Shown here piece by piece: positions 19,755-32,796 of a DNA stretch of 64,000 nucleotides. Position 1 is the first letter of the stretch; every line of letters starts with the position of its first letter. Under the pieces are notes generated by a model that was given only the letters and a program-made list of their open reading frames with translations, was not told where the DNA came from and made no database searches. This DNA comes from Puccinellia tenuiflora (Eukaryota > Streptophyta > Magnoliopsida > Poales > Poaceae). Both the position numbers and the translations under genes were made by a program. The stretch lies in contig QRDG01002511.1 in the NCBI GenBank assembly GCA_012064385.1, positions 124,001 through 188,000 of the forward strand. Direction: 5' to 3'.

Positions 19755-22700
19755 TGTAACATCCCAAATTTATTATAAGAATTAACAAGACCCAAAGTTC
19801 AGAACCAACAAAAACTTTTTGAAATTTCTTCACTAATGATTGTGTTTCTCTTTATATTGTTCTGTTTGACCTTGTGTGACTTGTTGTTTATGTTGTTTGA
19901 CTAGTAAATATTAATCCAAGAACCCAGCCCAAGTAAAAATATATTAAACTTGGTGCTCATGTTATGACAAGAGTAGATTCCATATATCTTTTCCAATCTT
20001 ATTTTGGCCAAAGTTTATTTCAATGATGTTTGATTTCAGCAACAAATAAAATACCCTTTAGTTGAGAAAGTAAAAGTATTTCCAAAATTATGTGTTCCCA
20101 AAAATATGGAGATCTATATGTTATCTCCTATCTAAAGCTAACCATGATATTTTGCATGTATATGCAACTCCCATTTTATAAACCCTGATTTCCACTCCAT
20201 TTGAAAACAACTCTAGTGGGAAATATATTACCCCACATATTTCCTTTCTCAAACCTTTTTGAAAACAATTAAATTATGAGTTGAGATATTTCTTAAACCT
20301 CATCTTGTCATAATTGAGTGTGATCATTTTTTTTAAGATAGTATTGTGAATTATGGAATTGGTGGTGAGATTAATTCATGTGGTTTGAATTGTGTGGTCA
20401 TGATTGTGATGTGAGTATTGTGTGTTTGATGTGTGTGTTGCTTAGTAAAAATATGAAGAAAGGAAAAGAAACAAAATAAAAACATTAACACATAAAATCA
20501 GGTGACAAGTGACAAAACAAATTTCTCCAAGTGAGAAATTAATATTGTCTTTTAAAACCAAAAATCAGTGGGGTGACATAGTGCTCACTCCCACTTTGCT
20601 CTAATATTTCTTCCCTCTTCAAAATATATTTCAAAAATCTAAATTTACATTCCTATTTGTTTCTTTAATCTTTCCAAATCACAAAATGTGATATGATGCA
20701 CTTGTCAAATAATTTCCATCATAGCACCAAAAATTACCAACACCCATACTTTTTCCCCCAGCATTTTTCACCCTTGCATCTCACCATTTGCTTTTAACAA
20801 TTAAACCCAAATAGTGCCTAATAGTGCCAAATGGTGCCCCTTCCCTATATTCAAATGGCAGCCCCCACACTTGCCCTAATCTTGTCTCCCTCATGTCCAG
20901 CACTCACCAGCACCCCCTTGCACGTTCTGGACAATCCCCTAGCACTCCCATGCCCTAAACCCTAGCCCTAAGCAGCCCTACCATGGACATGGCCACCACT
21001 CGGGCCAGTTGACCAAGCAGCAGCAAAACAGCAGACCACCACGTCCTGGAGCTTGCCCTTGCTCCCTAGAAGCACCCCAAGTCGACCACATAGCTCCTGG
21101 ACCCTCCCCCTGCCCGCAATCACCGGAGTCCTGCCGGCCGACATCCTGTCGAATACCTTGCATGCGCGCTATACCCCGGCCACCACGGCCCGACCAGCAC
21201 CCGGCCGAGCCGGCCCCGACCACCATGGAGCGTGCCACACCTCCCCCGACCCGCAGGCACCGCGCCCTTGCCTCCCTCGCCCCGCTCGTCGCCGACCAAG
21301 CTCGCCCGCACGCCGCCCGTGCACGCACGCGCCTCTCCCTTGCCGGCCACGAAACCGAGCCGCTCCGCCTATAAAAAGGCCACCCCTTGGCCACTCCACT
21401 CACCACACCACTACCGCACCACTCCACCTTCACCTAGAAGCCACCGAAGAGGAGCTCGAGCTCCACTCGAGCTGTTCGGCCGCCGAAGTCGTGCCGCCGC
21501 CGTAGCCCGTCTCCGGCGACGCCACCGGCGTCCAGCTGCTGCCCCGACCACCCTACCTCGCCCCCAAGCCGCCCCGGAGTCCCTCGCCGCCGGCAGGTGC
21601 CTCCCCTGGCCCTCTCTCCCTCTCCCTGTTCTCTGCCCCGTCGGGCTGAGGAAGATGGCCGTGGGCCGTAGATCTCCAGATCAACGGCCCTGGTTAGTTC
21701 CCGCCCGATTCGAAAATCCTGAGAAACTGCTAAGTGTTGGAAACAGAATAGAATAGCTACATTTGCATGCAATTTCTGAGAAATCTACTCCACCAAAATT
21801 TGAAATCTTTGCATGGTTAGAAAGAACAAGTTACATAGATTCATATGCAACTTTTAGATTTCCAAAATAGTTAGTTTAGCTCAATGGAAACATGAGGCAA
21901 AGTAGCTATGTTCTGTCTGTTTTCAGAAACTTCTGAAAACAGATTACTGCTTAGGTTTTTGATCTGGTCTTAGCAATTAATCTAGATTTATTTAGATGTT
22001 TGTATTGGTATGTCATGTTAGTATGGTTAGAGTACTGCCATGACCAAGTGATGTGAACCCCAAAATAAATTCTGTGCAAAGGATAACATCTAGGGAAGTT
22101 AGCTAATCAGTGTGCTCCACCACATGAAATAACAGGGATAGCCACTTCCCATACAAGTTTCTATGTTATCCAGAGGCCTAAAAATAGAAAACTAAAATTT
22201 TGTAGCTAGTATAACATGCCATCTTCACAGAGATGCAAGCCATGATCTTGTAGGGTAATTCCCTGATTCAAAATTAAAATGACAAATGTGCTAATCGATA
22301 AACTTAAAATAGGGAAATTTCTCTGTCAGAAATTTGATTAGAACTTTGAAATTCAATATCTTGAGATATAGGAATCTAAAAATAGCAAATGAAAATGTTC
22401 TGGAAAGCTTATGAAATTATCTAACTAACTAAAGTGGTTTCACCCCATTTAGATTAATAAATAAATAATGATAATCAAAATGCCACAGAAGGTATAAAAC
22501 CTAAACTTGTTTGTTTCTGATACTCTACTAATCCAAATGAGGTCAAACCAATTTTGTTAGCTCACATTTAAGCAATACTAGTTACCCCTAAAAGGATTTA
22601 ATTTTTGAATACAATTAACTTGAGTTTTAGCAAAAACAAGAAAACCAACATTCTGGATTAAAACATTTATACAGGGAGTTTAATAACTCAAATTGAGTTA

Positions 22701-24841
22701 AATCCAATTGGGTTGTTTTCTATACATCAGTAGCTATCTGTAGAATTTTAATTCATATTTTTGTGATCAACAGAACTTAAGTTATGCAATTAAACATGCA
22801 CCACTAGTTTCTGCCATATTTAAGACCTAATTAAATAATAGATAATTAAATTAAATTGAAATCAAATTGTGTTGCTTTGTGAGTGCAGTAGCTATGTGTG
22901 ATGTTTGAGATTGGTTGTGATGCTTGATTGAGTGGTTTGAAAATGTATGTATTGCTTGTTTATTCTTAGGTTAGATCATTTCTGTGTAATTAATATGACT
23001 ACCTTGCTTGTTAAACTTGGTGGTCTTTAAGTGAGAATCTAGTAATATCTCTACTTTAGCGTGGTAAAATATTTTGAATTACAGAAAAGAGTTGGTAACT
23101 TAACTTTTGTCTGAAGTATTTCCTGTTTAAATAAAAAATGCTTAATCACAACTTTAACCATATTTTTATAAACATGAGTAGTGAGGTGACTGCCAAACTT
23201 GTTTGTTAACTAATAGTTTTCCATCATGATTGTTGTTTGTTAGTAATTGCTTGATGATTGTTGTTGGAGTGTCCTACTGTGTGTTGATTGTGTTCTTTCC
23301 TTTTTGCGACGCTAGATATAAACGCTACCTGGGTGATATTGGAAAGGATTTATTGGAGAAGAATCAGAGTTTATTTCTTTGATCAGTGAGGAGAAGTCCA
23401 GGGACATTATGCTGAAAACAGGCAAGCTACTTCGCTGAGCTTGCATTTACATACCTCTAATTTAATCACATGCAAGTTCCTAAAGTAGTGGTATTGATTT
23501 TTCTGAAAAGCCTTTTCACAAAGGATATGAAAACTGCTTTATCACCCTATGTAGAATGTAGAGTAGATACTTAAAATTATAGGATGGGAAAAATATGATT
23601 CATTCCAAACTCCTTTTTAAAGTACCTAGTTGATGATGAAATGCCGAGTTATCGGTGTTAAAGTGGAGAAGTGATAAAGGGAGTTGTTTATGAAAAATGC
23701 ACATTGTGTCTTAGTACCATGACGACCAGCCGATAACCTGTGCGACCACACCTACCCAAATATGGGAACGGGCGTAGTCATATAGTTTGCTCGTGTTAGT
23801 ACTGGATACCTCATCGACGGAGATGACTCCGTTATGCATGAGGGGATGAGCATGGCGACTCTAACCCCTGACCTGGGTCCCGGCAATCTGAGGGATTGAG
23901 GGATTGAAGAGCTTCGCGCTCGCCGGGCAAAACTGCGAGTCCTTACATCTAGGTTCCTCGACGGGGGATCCTGTACTAGGTGTTGAAGGAATGGTGAAAT
24001 CGTAAGGGCAGGGTCCTATACTAGCATGAGCAAAGGAAAGGCTATGGCCGGTGGCTCAACTTCGCATACACCTTGTATGGCGGGACGTGGCAGACACGAT
24101 GAGCTACCGGATGGGTGTGGGAAAAGCGTGCTACCTCTGCAGAGGGTAAAAACTATTCGAATAGCCGAGTCCTCGGATATGGACAGTTGGGAGGCTGTAC
24201 TAGACTATGTGCAAGTTTTACAAAAGGAGGTAACTTTAAAGAGACAAAGGTGTGGCTGATGTTCCCAACTATACCAAATGAAGTGGTATGAGTTGTGGAG
24301 GAAAGAGACCATGATGAGTCGTGGTCGGGAAAAAGGAGGAGTTTTGGATAAATAATAAAATTGTGATTCTCTCTAAAGATAGTAGTAAATCTCTTCTTAC
24401 CTTTTTCAACAAAGATATAGAGATAGAGTAATAACTAAAAGTGCTATAGGCAACAACTTAAAATTGGTGCATACTCAGTAGAGGAGTAGTTTGCGAGTAC
24501 AAATTGTACTCATAATGGTTTCGTCCCTGGCTATTGTCTTAGCCAGATTTTAAGGAAGAGTAGCTTGAAGGAGGAGAAGGAAATGACGTCAATGCGAACT
24601 AGGGCGCTTCCCAGTCAGTTGCCTGTAGGGTTAAGGCGAATGACTTGGGCTCCACGCTGTATGGTGATTTTCCGCTGCAAGTACCTATTGAAGAGTATGA
24701 CTTCAATCAAGTAAGTATATTCCTTCGGTAATTATGGATGTTCCTTGATTACCAGTTTGATTGTGCTCAGCGACACACTGATCATGGGATCGCTGATGTA
24801 GGCACAAGGGTATTTCGGACGGCTAGTCCGGGGTCCCCACA
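19755..24841 (+). repeat. LARD-1 5' LTR
   Basis: 5087 bp, from TGTAACATCCC to GGGTCCCCACA. An AT-rich 5' part (to about 20860) is followed by a GC-rich block (20860-21660) with a TATA box at 21370, then AT-rich sequence, and a final part with the 77-codon frame 24026-24259. That frame is present unchanged in both LTRs but has no recognisable domain. A telomere-like CCCTAAACCCTAGCCCTAA lies at about 20953-20971, upstream of the TATA box. Confidence 0.93.
21370..21377 (+). promoter_or_regulatory. LARD-1 LTR TATA box
   Basis: TATAAAAA inside the GC-rich block, about 1.6 kb into the LTR; identical at 29320-29327 in the other LTR. Transcription would start near 21400, so U3 is about 1.6 kb and R-U5 about 3.4 kb. 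The long GC-rich frames around it (about 21000-21760, both strands) are compositional. Confidence 0.55.
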
Positions 24842-24845
24842 GACT

Positions 24846-24857
24846 TGGTATCAGAGC
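24846..24857 (+). other. LARD-1 primer binding site
   Basis: TGGTATCAGAGC, tRNA-Met type, four bases after the LTR end (CA at 24841). It shows that the element keeps the reverse-transcription signals although it has no coding capacity. Confidence 0.88.
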
Positions 24858-27667
24858 AATCCTGACTGTAGGAGACCTTAGTTAGCATGGACGTTAGTTA
24901 GGAAAGCAAATATTTTTGTTAAAAAAAAATATATTACTACCAAAATATATTTTTATCTAGAGGAGCCCTAAAATGGCTTCGCTCTTCTCATCTCCTCTAA
25001 TATTTCAGCGACTTACCCCTCTATTTTAAGATCTTCCAAGGAATTATCTGTTATCTCTTACCCGTTCAAAACCAAGAGTATACTTGACGATGAACCCAAG
25101 TGAGACCTAATTAGTTAGCCCCCACAAGAAGAAGCTTCCATCACAAATGCCAAGATAGTCAATGTCAACAAAGCAATAGACCTCCGAAGACCTCAGTTCA
25201 ACATCAACAATTCTACTCAAGTTGCAACCTCGACGACTTCAATTTCTCCAGTGGAAGACTAAGGCGATAAAATGAAGACTTCACCAGCAATGTTCGACAA
25301 AGACCCCTAGGAAAAACTCATGATAGGAACTTTGGTTACCCCGACTACCACGAGTATTAGGCGTCCGTTGGTACTAGACGTACCTTTTGTGCACCTTGCT
25401 TGGGTGTAATATGCTTGTGTGTTGTTTGCAAGTTCTCCGTGTGTGTGTTGTTTTTCTTGTGTGTTCACTATCACGCCTTGTCGGCAGCACAAAGTAATCT
25501 CAAACTTCTCTTCTTTAACTCTTCATCATAGTTGCACCTTGTTGCGGATGTAAACCCGCCAAGGGAAATCTTTCTAAAATGTTTTCCCTCTCATCTAAAC
25601 CATCTCCCGTTAAAGATCTGACAGTTCCGCAAGATACAAAAGACCCCCGATCCTTAGCCAAATAGCCGAAAATTTTGTAACCTAACCGGCAAGTCAGACA
25701 ATGGACTTCATGCACCATCTGGAGCAAGTGCGTCAAGATCTTGAAGGAAACTGCAATTGTACGCCAACCTCGTGAAGACACGAGACCCACTTTGCCAAAA
25801 ATTTACTTGTGAAATTACAAGAATACCACACCAACTTATCATATCTAACCTTAAGTTACCAACTAACTCAAGTCCACGATAGTACCAATTAATCCTCTAG
25901 GACCACCAACCTTGACGTGAAACGAGGACATAAGGAGACTCATTTAGAATGGGTAAATAGAGGAACTCAAGGAGTGCATAAGAGTTGCTATGAAGATTCG
26001 AGCTCAGAGACCGACAGTAATGCTGGGTTTCAAAGAGGATCATGTACCTACCCGCTTGACGAGCAGTTAGTAGCACCTTAATCTCTTGCGCTAGCCTTGC
26101 TAGGTTTGACCCACCCAAATTTTGTCCCGAGAAATAAATCAAAAAAAAAACCTCGACTAACTCCTACCTATCACCGCAAACTTGGGAAAGATGAAAGAGA
26201 ACCCTAGCCTGCCGCTGATTATCTGAAGATTATATGAAGCCTCAAGAACAAGACTCATCCAAGGGAGATCGCCACCAACCAACCCGAAGGAAACCAATTT
26301 CAAAGATCATCATCATGAACTTACCCCAGGAAAAAGGACGCCATTGACGCCATCTGCCGAACAACAATCCTAGTTCAACCCGGCTCAACTAGTCGAAACA
26401 AGAAAGACAAAGGTACCTGTTTGGGAAACAAACAGTGTGAAGATTCTTCACTAACTTTTTCTAAGGTCCATTAAGTCGTGACTTTTGAACAAACTTACCA
26501 AATCCTAGATTAACATCTAACCCCGGTTTGTGACCGTACTAACTGGCCTTATCTAACCACAAGTTTTGACAAAAAGAGAGGTGATATAGAAAGAATCCTA
26601 TATAGTTGGTAGTAAGAAGATCGCCATCATCAAGGCCGAAGTCGATCAACACTGGAGACCATCTACGCAGAATTGAACCAGGAAGCAAGCACCGTCAACG
26701 TTACCTATCTAGCAATCATCCTTTTTTTCAACTGGCCTCGACCAATCACACCGAAGGAGGATGCAAGAAAGCACGAGCAGCGACTGTTGACATGAAGCTC
26801 TTTGTCTAACTTATTAAGGTTAAATGAGAACGCAACCCTTGTACCCTTGTCGAACAACAGACCAAACCGCCTACCTTTAGGGTCCTTGTACTGACTTTTA
26901 GATTCCTCTGGAAGCTCGATAATCTAGACTGTACTTCTTACCAACGCGTCACGAAGCTCAAGAACCAAGGAAGTCAGCAATGAAGTTCCTCCTTTACTCA
27001 GCTAAAGAAGGACAAGCATGAAGACAAATAACCAATGGAATACCCAGAAGAATCAAACGACGTAAGCGCCTGCTGCGAACAACATCAACTACCAACCAAG
27101 TCCAAACGAACTTAGACGTTTTAAACATCCTTCTTCTAACCAGAAAAAAAAAAACCGGAGAGAGTCGAGTACGCAGACTCGACGCATCCTGAAAACCACG
27201 CGCCCCCTCCTGCAACCCTCGTAAGGCGACAATATCAGGAAGTGATATCTGCACCAACCCCAAGCACCAAGGATTGACAACCGAGACGAAGATCGTCAAG
27301 CTACTAAAAAAAAAAAGATAATGCCTCCAAGTCAACCCCAGCTGCGAACTTCAGCAAGACCGACTAAAAACCCCTTTTAAGGGGGGAAGGCCTGCAATAG
27401 GTAGACCCGACAGTGGTAATAATTAATTCCTTGCGGGTTAGCCCCATGGAAACTGGAACCAGCTAACCAAGACTATCCATCAGCATCGATCGTCAAGTCA
27501 ACCCTATCATCCAGGATCTAAACCCATCAGAGTAAATTATCGACAAGGAGCGACCTCGCAACATCAAATTGTCAAGATCTCACCTGGCAACCTCACTGAA
27601 GAAGCAACAACCTCGGAAGTTAACCAGCCCAGAACCCGTGCCCTCGTACTCCCCTGTACCCCCGGGC

Positions 27668-27706
27668 AAATCTCGGGACGAGATTTATTTTAAGGGGGGA
27701 AGGATT
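27668..27706 (+). other. LARD-1 PPT-proximal hairpin and polypurine tract
   Basis: AAATCTCGGGACGAGATTT (27668-27686) is a perfect inverted repeat with 8-bp arms and a GGA loop. It is followed by TTTAAGGGGGGAAGGATT, the polypurine tract, directly before the 3' LTR (TGTAACATCCC at 27707). LARD-2 carries an equivalent structure at 40747-40783 on the other strand. Confidence 0.75.
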
Positions 27707-30700
27707 TGTAACATCCCAAATTTATTATAAGAATTAACAAGACCCAAAATTCAGAACCAACAAAAACTTTTTGAAATTTCTTCACTAATGATTGTGTTTC
27801 TCTTTATATTGTTCTGTTTGACCTTGTGTGACTTGTTGTTTATGTTGTTTGACTAGTAAATATTAATCCAAGAACCCAGCCCAAGTAAAATATATTAAAC
27901 TTGGTGCTCATGTTATGACAAGAGTAGATTCCATATATCTTTTCCAATCTTATTTTGGCCAAAGTTTATTTCAATGATGTTTGATTTCAGCAACAAATAA
28001 AATACCCTTTAGTTGAGAAAGTAAAAGTATTTCCAAAATTATGTGTTCCCAAAAATATGGAGATCTATATGTTATCTCCTATCTAAAGCTAACCATGATA
28101 TTTTGCATGTATATGCAACTCCCATTTTATAAACCCTGATTTCCACTCCATTTGAAAACAACTCTAGTGGGAAATATATTACCCCACATATTTCCTTTCT
28201 CAAACCTTTTTGAAAACAATTAAATTATGAGTTGAGATATTTCTTAAACCTCATCTTGTCATAATTGAGTGTGATCATTTTTTTTAAGATAGTATTGTGA
28301 ATTATGGAATTGGTGGTGAGATTAATTCATGTGGTTTGAATTGTGTGGTCATGATTGTGATGTGAGTATTGTGTGTTTGATGTGTGTGTTGCTTAGTAAA
28401 AATATGAAGAAAGGAAAAGAAACAAAATAAAAACATTAACACATAAAATCAGGTGACAAGTGACAAAACAAATTTCTCCCAGTGAGAAATTAATATTGTC
28501 TTTTAAAACCAAAAATCAGTGGGGTGACATAGTGCTCACTCCCACTTTGCTCTAATATTTTTCCCTCTTCAAAATATATTTCAAAAATCTAAATTTACAT
28601 TCCTATTTGTTTCTTTAATCTTTCCAAATCACAAAATGTGATATGATGCACTTGTCAAATAATTTCCATCATAGCACCAAAAATTACCAACACCCATACT
28701 TTTTCCCCCAGCATTTTTCACCCTTGCATCTCACCATTTGCTTTTAACAATTAAACCCAAATAGTGCCTAATAGTGCCAAATGGTGCCCCTTCCCTATAT
28801 TCAAATGGCAGCCCCACACTTGCCCTAATCTTGTCTCCCTCATGTCCAGCACTCACCCAGCACCCCCTTGCACGTTCTGGACAATCCCCTAGCACTCCCA
28901 TGCCCTAAACCCTAGCCCTAAGCAGCCCTACCATGGACATGGCCACCACTCGGGCCACTTGACCAAACCGCAGCAAACCAGCAGACCACCATGTCCTGGA
29001 GCTTGCCCTTGCTCCCTAGAAGCACCCCAAGTCGACCACATAGCTCCTGGACCCTCCCCCTGCCCGCAATCACCGGAGTCCTGCCGGCCGACATCCTGTC
29101 GAATACCTTGCATGCGCGCTATACCCCGGCCACCACGGCCCGACCAGCACCCGGCCGAGCCGGCCCCGACCACCATGGAGCGTGCCACACCTCCCCCGAC
29201 CCGCAGGCACCGCGCCCTTGCCTCCCTCGCCCCGCTCGTCGCCGACCAAGCTCGCCCGCACGCCGCCCGTGCACGCACGCGCCTCTCCCTTGCCGGCCAC
29301 GAAACCGAGCCGCTCCGCCTATAAAAAGGCCACCCCTTGGCCACTCCACTCACCACACCACTACCGCACCACTCCACCTTCACCTAGAAGCCACCGAAGA
29401 GGAGCTCGAGCTCCACTCGAGCTGTTCGGCCGCCGAAGTCGTGCCGCCGCCGTAGCCCGTCTCCGGCGACGCCACCGGCGTCCAGCTGCTGCCCCGACCA
29501 CCCTACCTCGCCCCCAAGCCGCCCCGGAGTCCCTCGCCGCCGGCAGGTGCCTCCCCTGGCCCTCTCTCCCTCTCCCTGTTCTCTGCCCCGTCGGGCTGAG
29601 GAAGATGGCCGTGGGCCGTAGATCTCCAGATCAACGGCCCTGGTTAGTTCCCGCCCGATTCGAAAATCCTGAGAAACTGCTAAGTGTTGGAAACAGAATA
29701 GAATAGCTACATTTGCATGCAATTTCTGAGAAATCTACTCCAGCAAAATTTGAAATCTTTGCATGGTTAGAAATAACAAGTTACATAGATTCATATGAAA
29801 CTTTTAGATTTCCAAAATAGTTAGTTTAGCTCAATGGAAACATGAGGCAAAGTAGCTATGTTCTGTCTGTTTTCAGAAACTTCTGAAAACAGATTACTGC
29901 TTAGGTTTTTGATCTGGTCTTAGCAATTAATCTAGATTTATTTAGATGTTTGTATTGGTATGTCATGTTAGTATGGTTAGAGTACTGCCATGACCAAGTG
30001 ATGTGAACCCCAAAATAAATTCTGTGCAAAGGATAACATCTAGGGAAGTTAGCTAATCAGTGTGCTCCACCACATGAAATAACAGGGATAGCCACTTCCC
30101 ATACAAGTTTCTATGTTATCCAGAGGCCTAAAAATAGAAAACTAAAATGTTGTAGCTAGTATAATATGCCATCTTCACAGAGATGCAAGCCATGATCATG
30201 TAGGGTAATTCCCTGATTCAAAATTAAAATGACAAATGTGCTAATCGATAAACTTAAAATAGGGAAATTTCTCTGTCAGAAATTTGATTAGAACTTTGAA
30301 ATTCAATATCTTGAGATCTAGGAATCTAAAAATAGCAAATGAAAATGTTCTGGAAAGCTTATGAAATTATCTAACTAACTAAAGTGGTTTCACCCCATTT
30401 AGATTAATAAATAAATAATGATAATCAAAATGCCACAGAAGGTATAAAACCTAAACTTGTTTGTTTCTGATACTCTACTAATCCAAATGAGGTCAAACCA
30501 ATTTTGTTAGCTCACATTTAAGCAATACTAGTTACCCCTAAAAGGATTTAATTTTTGAATACAATTAACTTGAGTTGTAGCAAAAACAAGAAAACCAACA
30601 TTCTGGATTAAAACATTTATACAGGGAGTTTAATAACTCAAATTGAGTTAAATCCAATTGGGTTGTTTTCTATACATCAGTAGCTATCTGTAGAATTTTA

Positions 30701-32791
30701 GTTCACATTTTTGTGATCAACAGAACTTAAGTTATGCAATTAAACATGCACCACTAGTTTCTGCCATATTTAAGACCTAATTAAATAATAGATAATTAAA
30801 TTAAATTGAAATAAAATTGTGTTGCTTTGTGAGTGCAGTAGCTATGTGTGATGTTTGAGATTGGTTGTGATGCTTGATTGAGTGGTTTGAAAATGTATGT
30901 ATTGCTTGTTTATTCTTAGGTTAGATCATTTCTGTGTAATTAATATGACTACCTTGCTTGTTAAACTTGGTGGTCTTTAAGTGAGAATCTAGTAATATCT
31001 CTACTTTAGCGTGGTAAAATATTTTGAATTACAGAAAAGAGTTGGTAACTTAACTTTTGTCTGAAGTATTTCCTGTTTAAATAAAAAATGCTTAATCACA
31101 ACTTTAACCATATTTTTATAAACATGAGTAGTGAGGTGACTGCCAAACTTGTTTGTTAACTAATAGTTTTCCATCATGATTGTTGTTTGTTAGTAATTGC
31201 TTGATGATTGTTGTTGGAGTGTCCTACTGTGTGTTGATTGTGTTCTTTCCTTTTTGCGACGCTAGATATAAACGCTACCTGGGTGATATTGGAAAGGATT
31301 TATTGGAGAAGAATCAGAGTTTATTTCTTTGATCAGTGAGGAGAAGTCCAGGGACATTATGCTGAAAACAGGCAAGCTACTTCGCTGAGCTTGCATTTAC
31401 ATACCTCTAATTTAATCACATGCAAGTTCCTAAAGTAGTGGTATTGATTTTTCTGAAAAGCCTTTTCACAAAGGATATGAAAACTGCTTTATCACCCTAT
31501 GTAGAATGTAGAGTAGATACTTAAAATTATAGGATGGGAAAAATATGATTCATTCCAAACTCCTTTTTAAAGTACCTAGTTGATGATGAAATGCCGAGTT
31601 ATCGGTGTTAAAGTGGAGAAGTGATAAAGGGAGTTGTTTATGAAAAATGCACATTGTGTCTTAGTACCATGACGACCAGCCGATAACCTGTGCGACCACA
31701 CCTACCCAAATATGGGAACGGGCGTAGTCATATAGTTTGCTCGTGTTAGTACTGGATACCTCATCGACGGAGATGACTCCGTTATGCATGAGGGGATGAG
31801 CATGGCGACTCTAACCCCTGACCTGGGTCCCGGCAATCTGAGGGATTGAGGGATTGAAGAGCTTCGCGCTCGCCGGGCAAAACTGCGAGTCCTTACATCT
31901 AGGTTCCTCGACGGGGGATCCTGTACTAGGTGTTGAAGGAATGGTGAAATCGTAAGGGCAGGGTCCTATACTAGCATGAGCAAAGGAAAGGCTATGGCCG
32001 GTGGCTCAACTTCGCATACACCTTGTATGGCGGGACGTGGCAGACACGATGAGCTACCGGATGGGTGTGGGAAAAGCGTGCTACCTCTGCAGAGGGTAAA
32101 AACTATTCGAATAGCCGAGTCCTCGGATATGGACAGTTGGGAGGCTGTACTAGACTATGTGCAAGTTTTACAAAAGGAGGTAACTTTAAAGAGACAAAGG
32201 TGTGGCTGATGTTCCCAACTATACCAAATGAAGTGGTATGAGTTGTGGAGGAAAGAGACCATGATGAGTCGTGGTCGGGAAAAAGGAGGAGTTTTGGATA
32301 AATAATAAAATTGTGATTCTCTCTAAAGATAGTAGTAAATCTCTTCTTACCTTTTTCAACAAAGATATAGAGATAGAGTAATAACTAAAAGTGCTATAGG
32401 CAACAACTTAAAATTGGTGCATACTCAGTAGAGGAGTAGTTTGCGAGTACAAATTGTACTCATAATGGTTTCGTCCCTGGCTATTGTCTTAGCCAGATTT
32501 TAAGGAAGAGTAGCTTGAAGGAGGAGAAGGAAATGACGTCAATGCGAACTAGGGCGCTTCCCAGTCAGTTGCCTGTAGGGTTAAGGCGAATGACTTGGGC
32601 TCCACGCTGTATGGTGATTTTCCGCTGCAAGTACCTATTGAAGAGTATGACTTCAATCAAGTAAGTATATTCCTTCGGTAATTATGGATGTTCCTTGATT
32701 ACCAGTTTGATTGTGCTCAGCGACACACTGATCATGGGATCGCTGATGTAGGCACAAGGGTATTTCGGACGGCTAGTCCGGGGTCCCCACA
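27707..32791 (+). repeat. LARD-1 3' LTR
   Basis: 5085 bp, ending GGGTCCCCACA just before the ATCTG duplication. Most differences from the 5' LTR lie in the first 3.1 kb (for example 28978-28992 against 21028-21042), while the last 2 kb looks identical by eye. The length difference of two bases is explained by four single-base indels. Confidence 0.93.
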
Positions 32792-32796
32792 ATCTG

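Larger units (their letters stand above)
24842..27706 (+). other. LARD-1 internal domain, non-coding
   Basis: 2865 bp between the LTRs. No frame longer than about 113 codons exists on either strand, and none shows capsid, protease, RT, RNase H or integrase motifs. The sequence is moderately rich in CAA/GAA-type trinucleotides. It ends with an 8-bp-arm hairpin and a polypurine tract. In barley LARDs this domain is known to be conserved and structured; here that is only an analogy. Confidence 0.8.
19755..32791 (+). mobile_element. LARD-1: non-coding LTR retrotransposon with 5.1-kb LTRs
   Basis: Complete element in plus orientation: LTRs 19755-24841 and 27707-32791, internal region 24842-27706, target duplication ATCTG (19750-19754 and 32792-32796). 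It has a tRNA-Met primer site and a polypurine tract but no gag or pol frame, so it fits the LARD class, similar in layout to barley Sukkula (family name not assigned). LTR starts TGTAACATCCC, and the AATCTCGGGACGAGATT plus G-run before the 3' LTR resemble Tekay/Del chromoviruses, suggesting its autonomous partner. The LTRs differ at about 18 substitutions and 4 single-base indels by eye, so the insertion is recent. Confidence 0.92.

Noticed and set aside
20978..21756. Frames of 121-174 codons on both strands in the LARD-1 LTR (repeated at 28928-29706)
   Set aside because: Overlapping opposite-strand frames in a GC-rich promoter block; identical copies are due to the LTR pair, not selection.
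24026..24259. 77-codon frame in the LARD-1 LTR with a nearly plausible protein
   Set aside because: No known domain, and conservation between the two LTRs is explained by their recent common origin.
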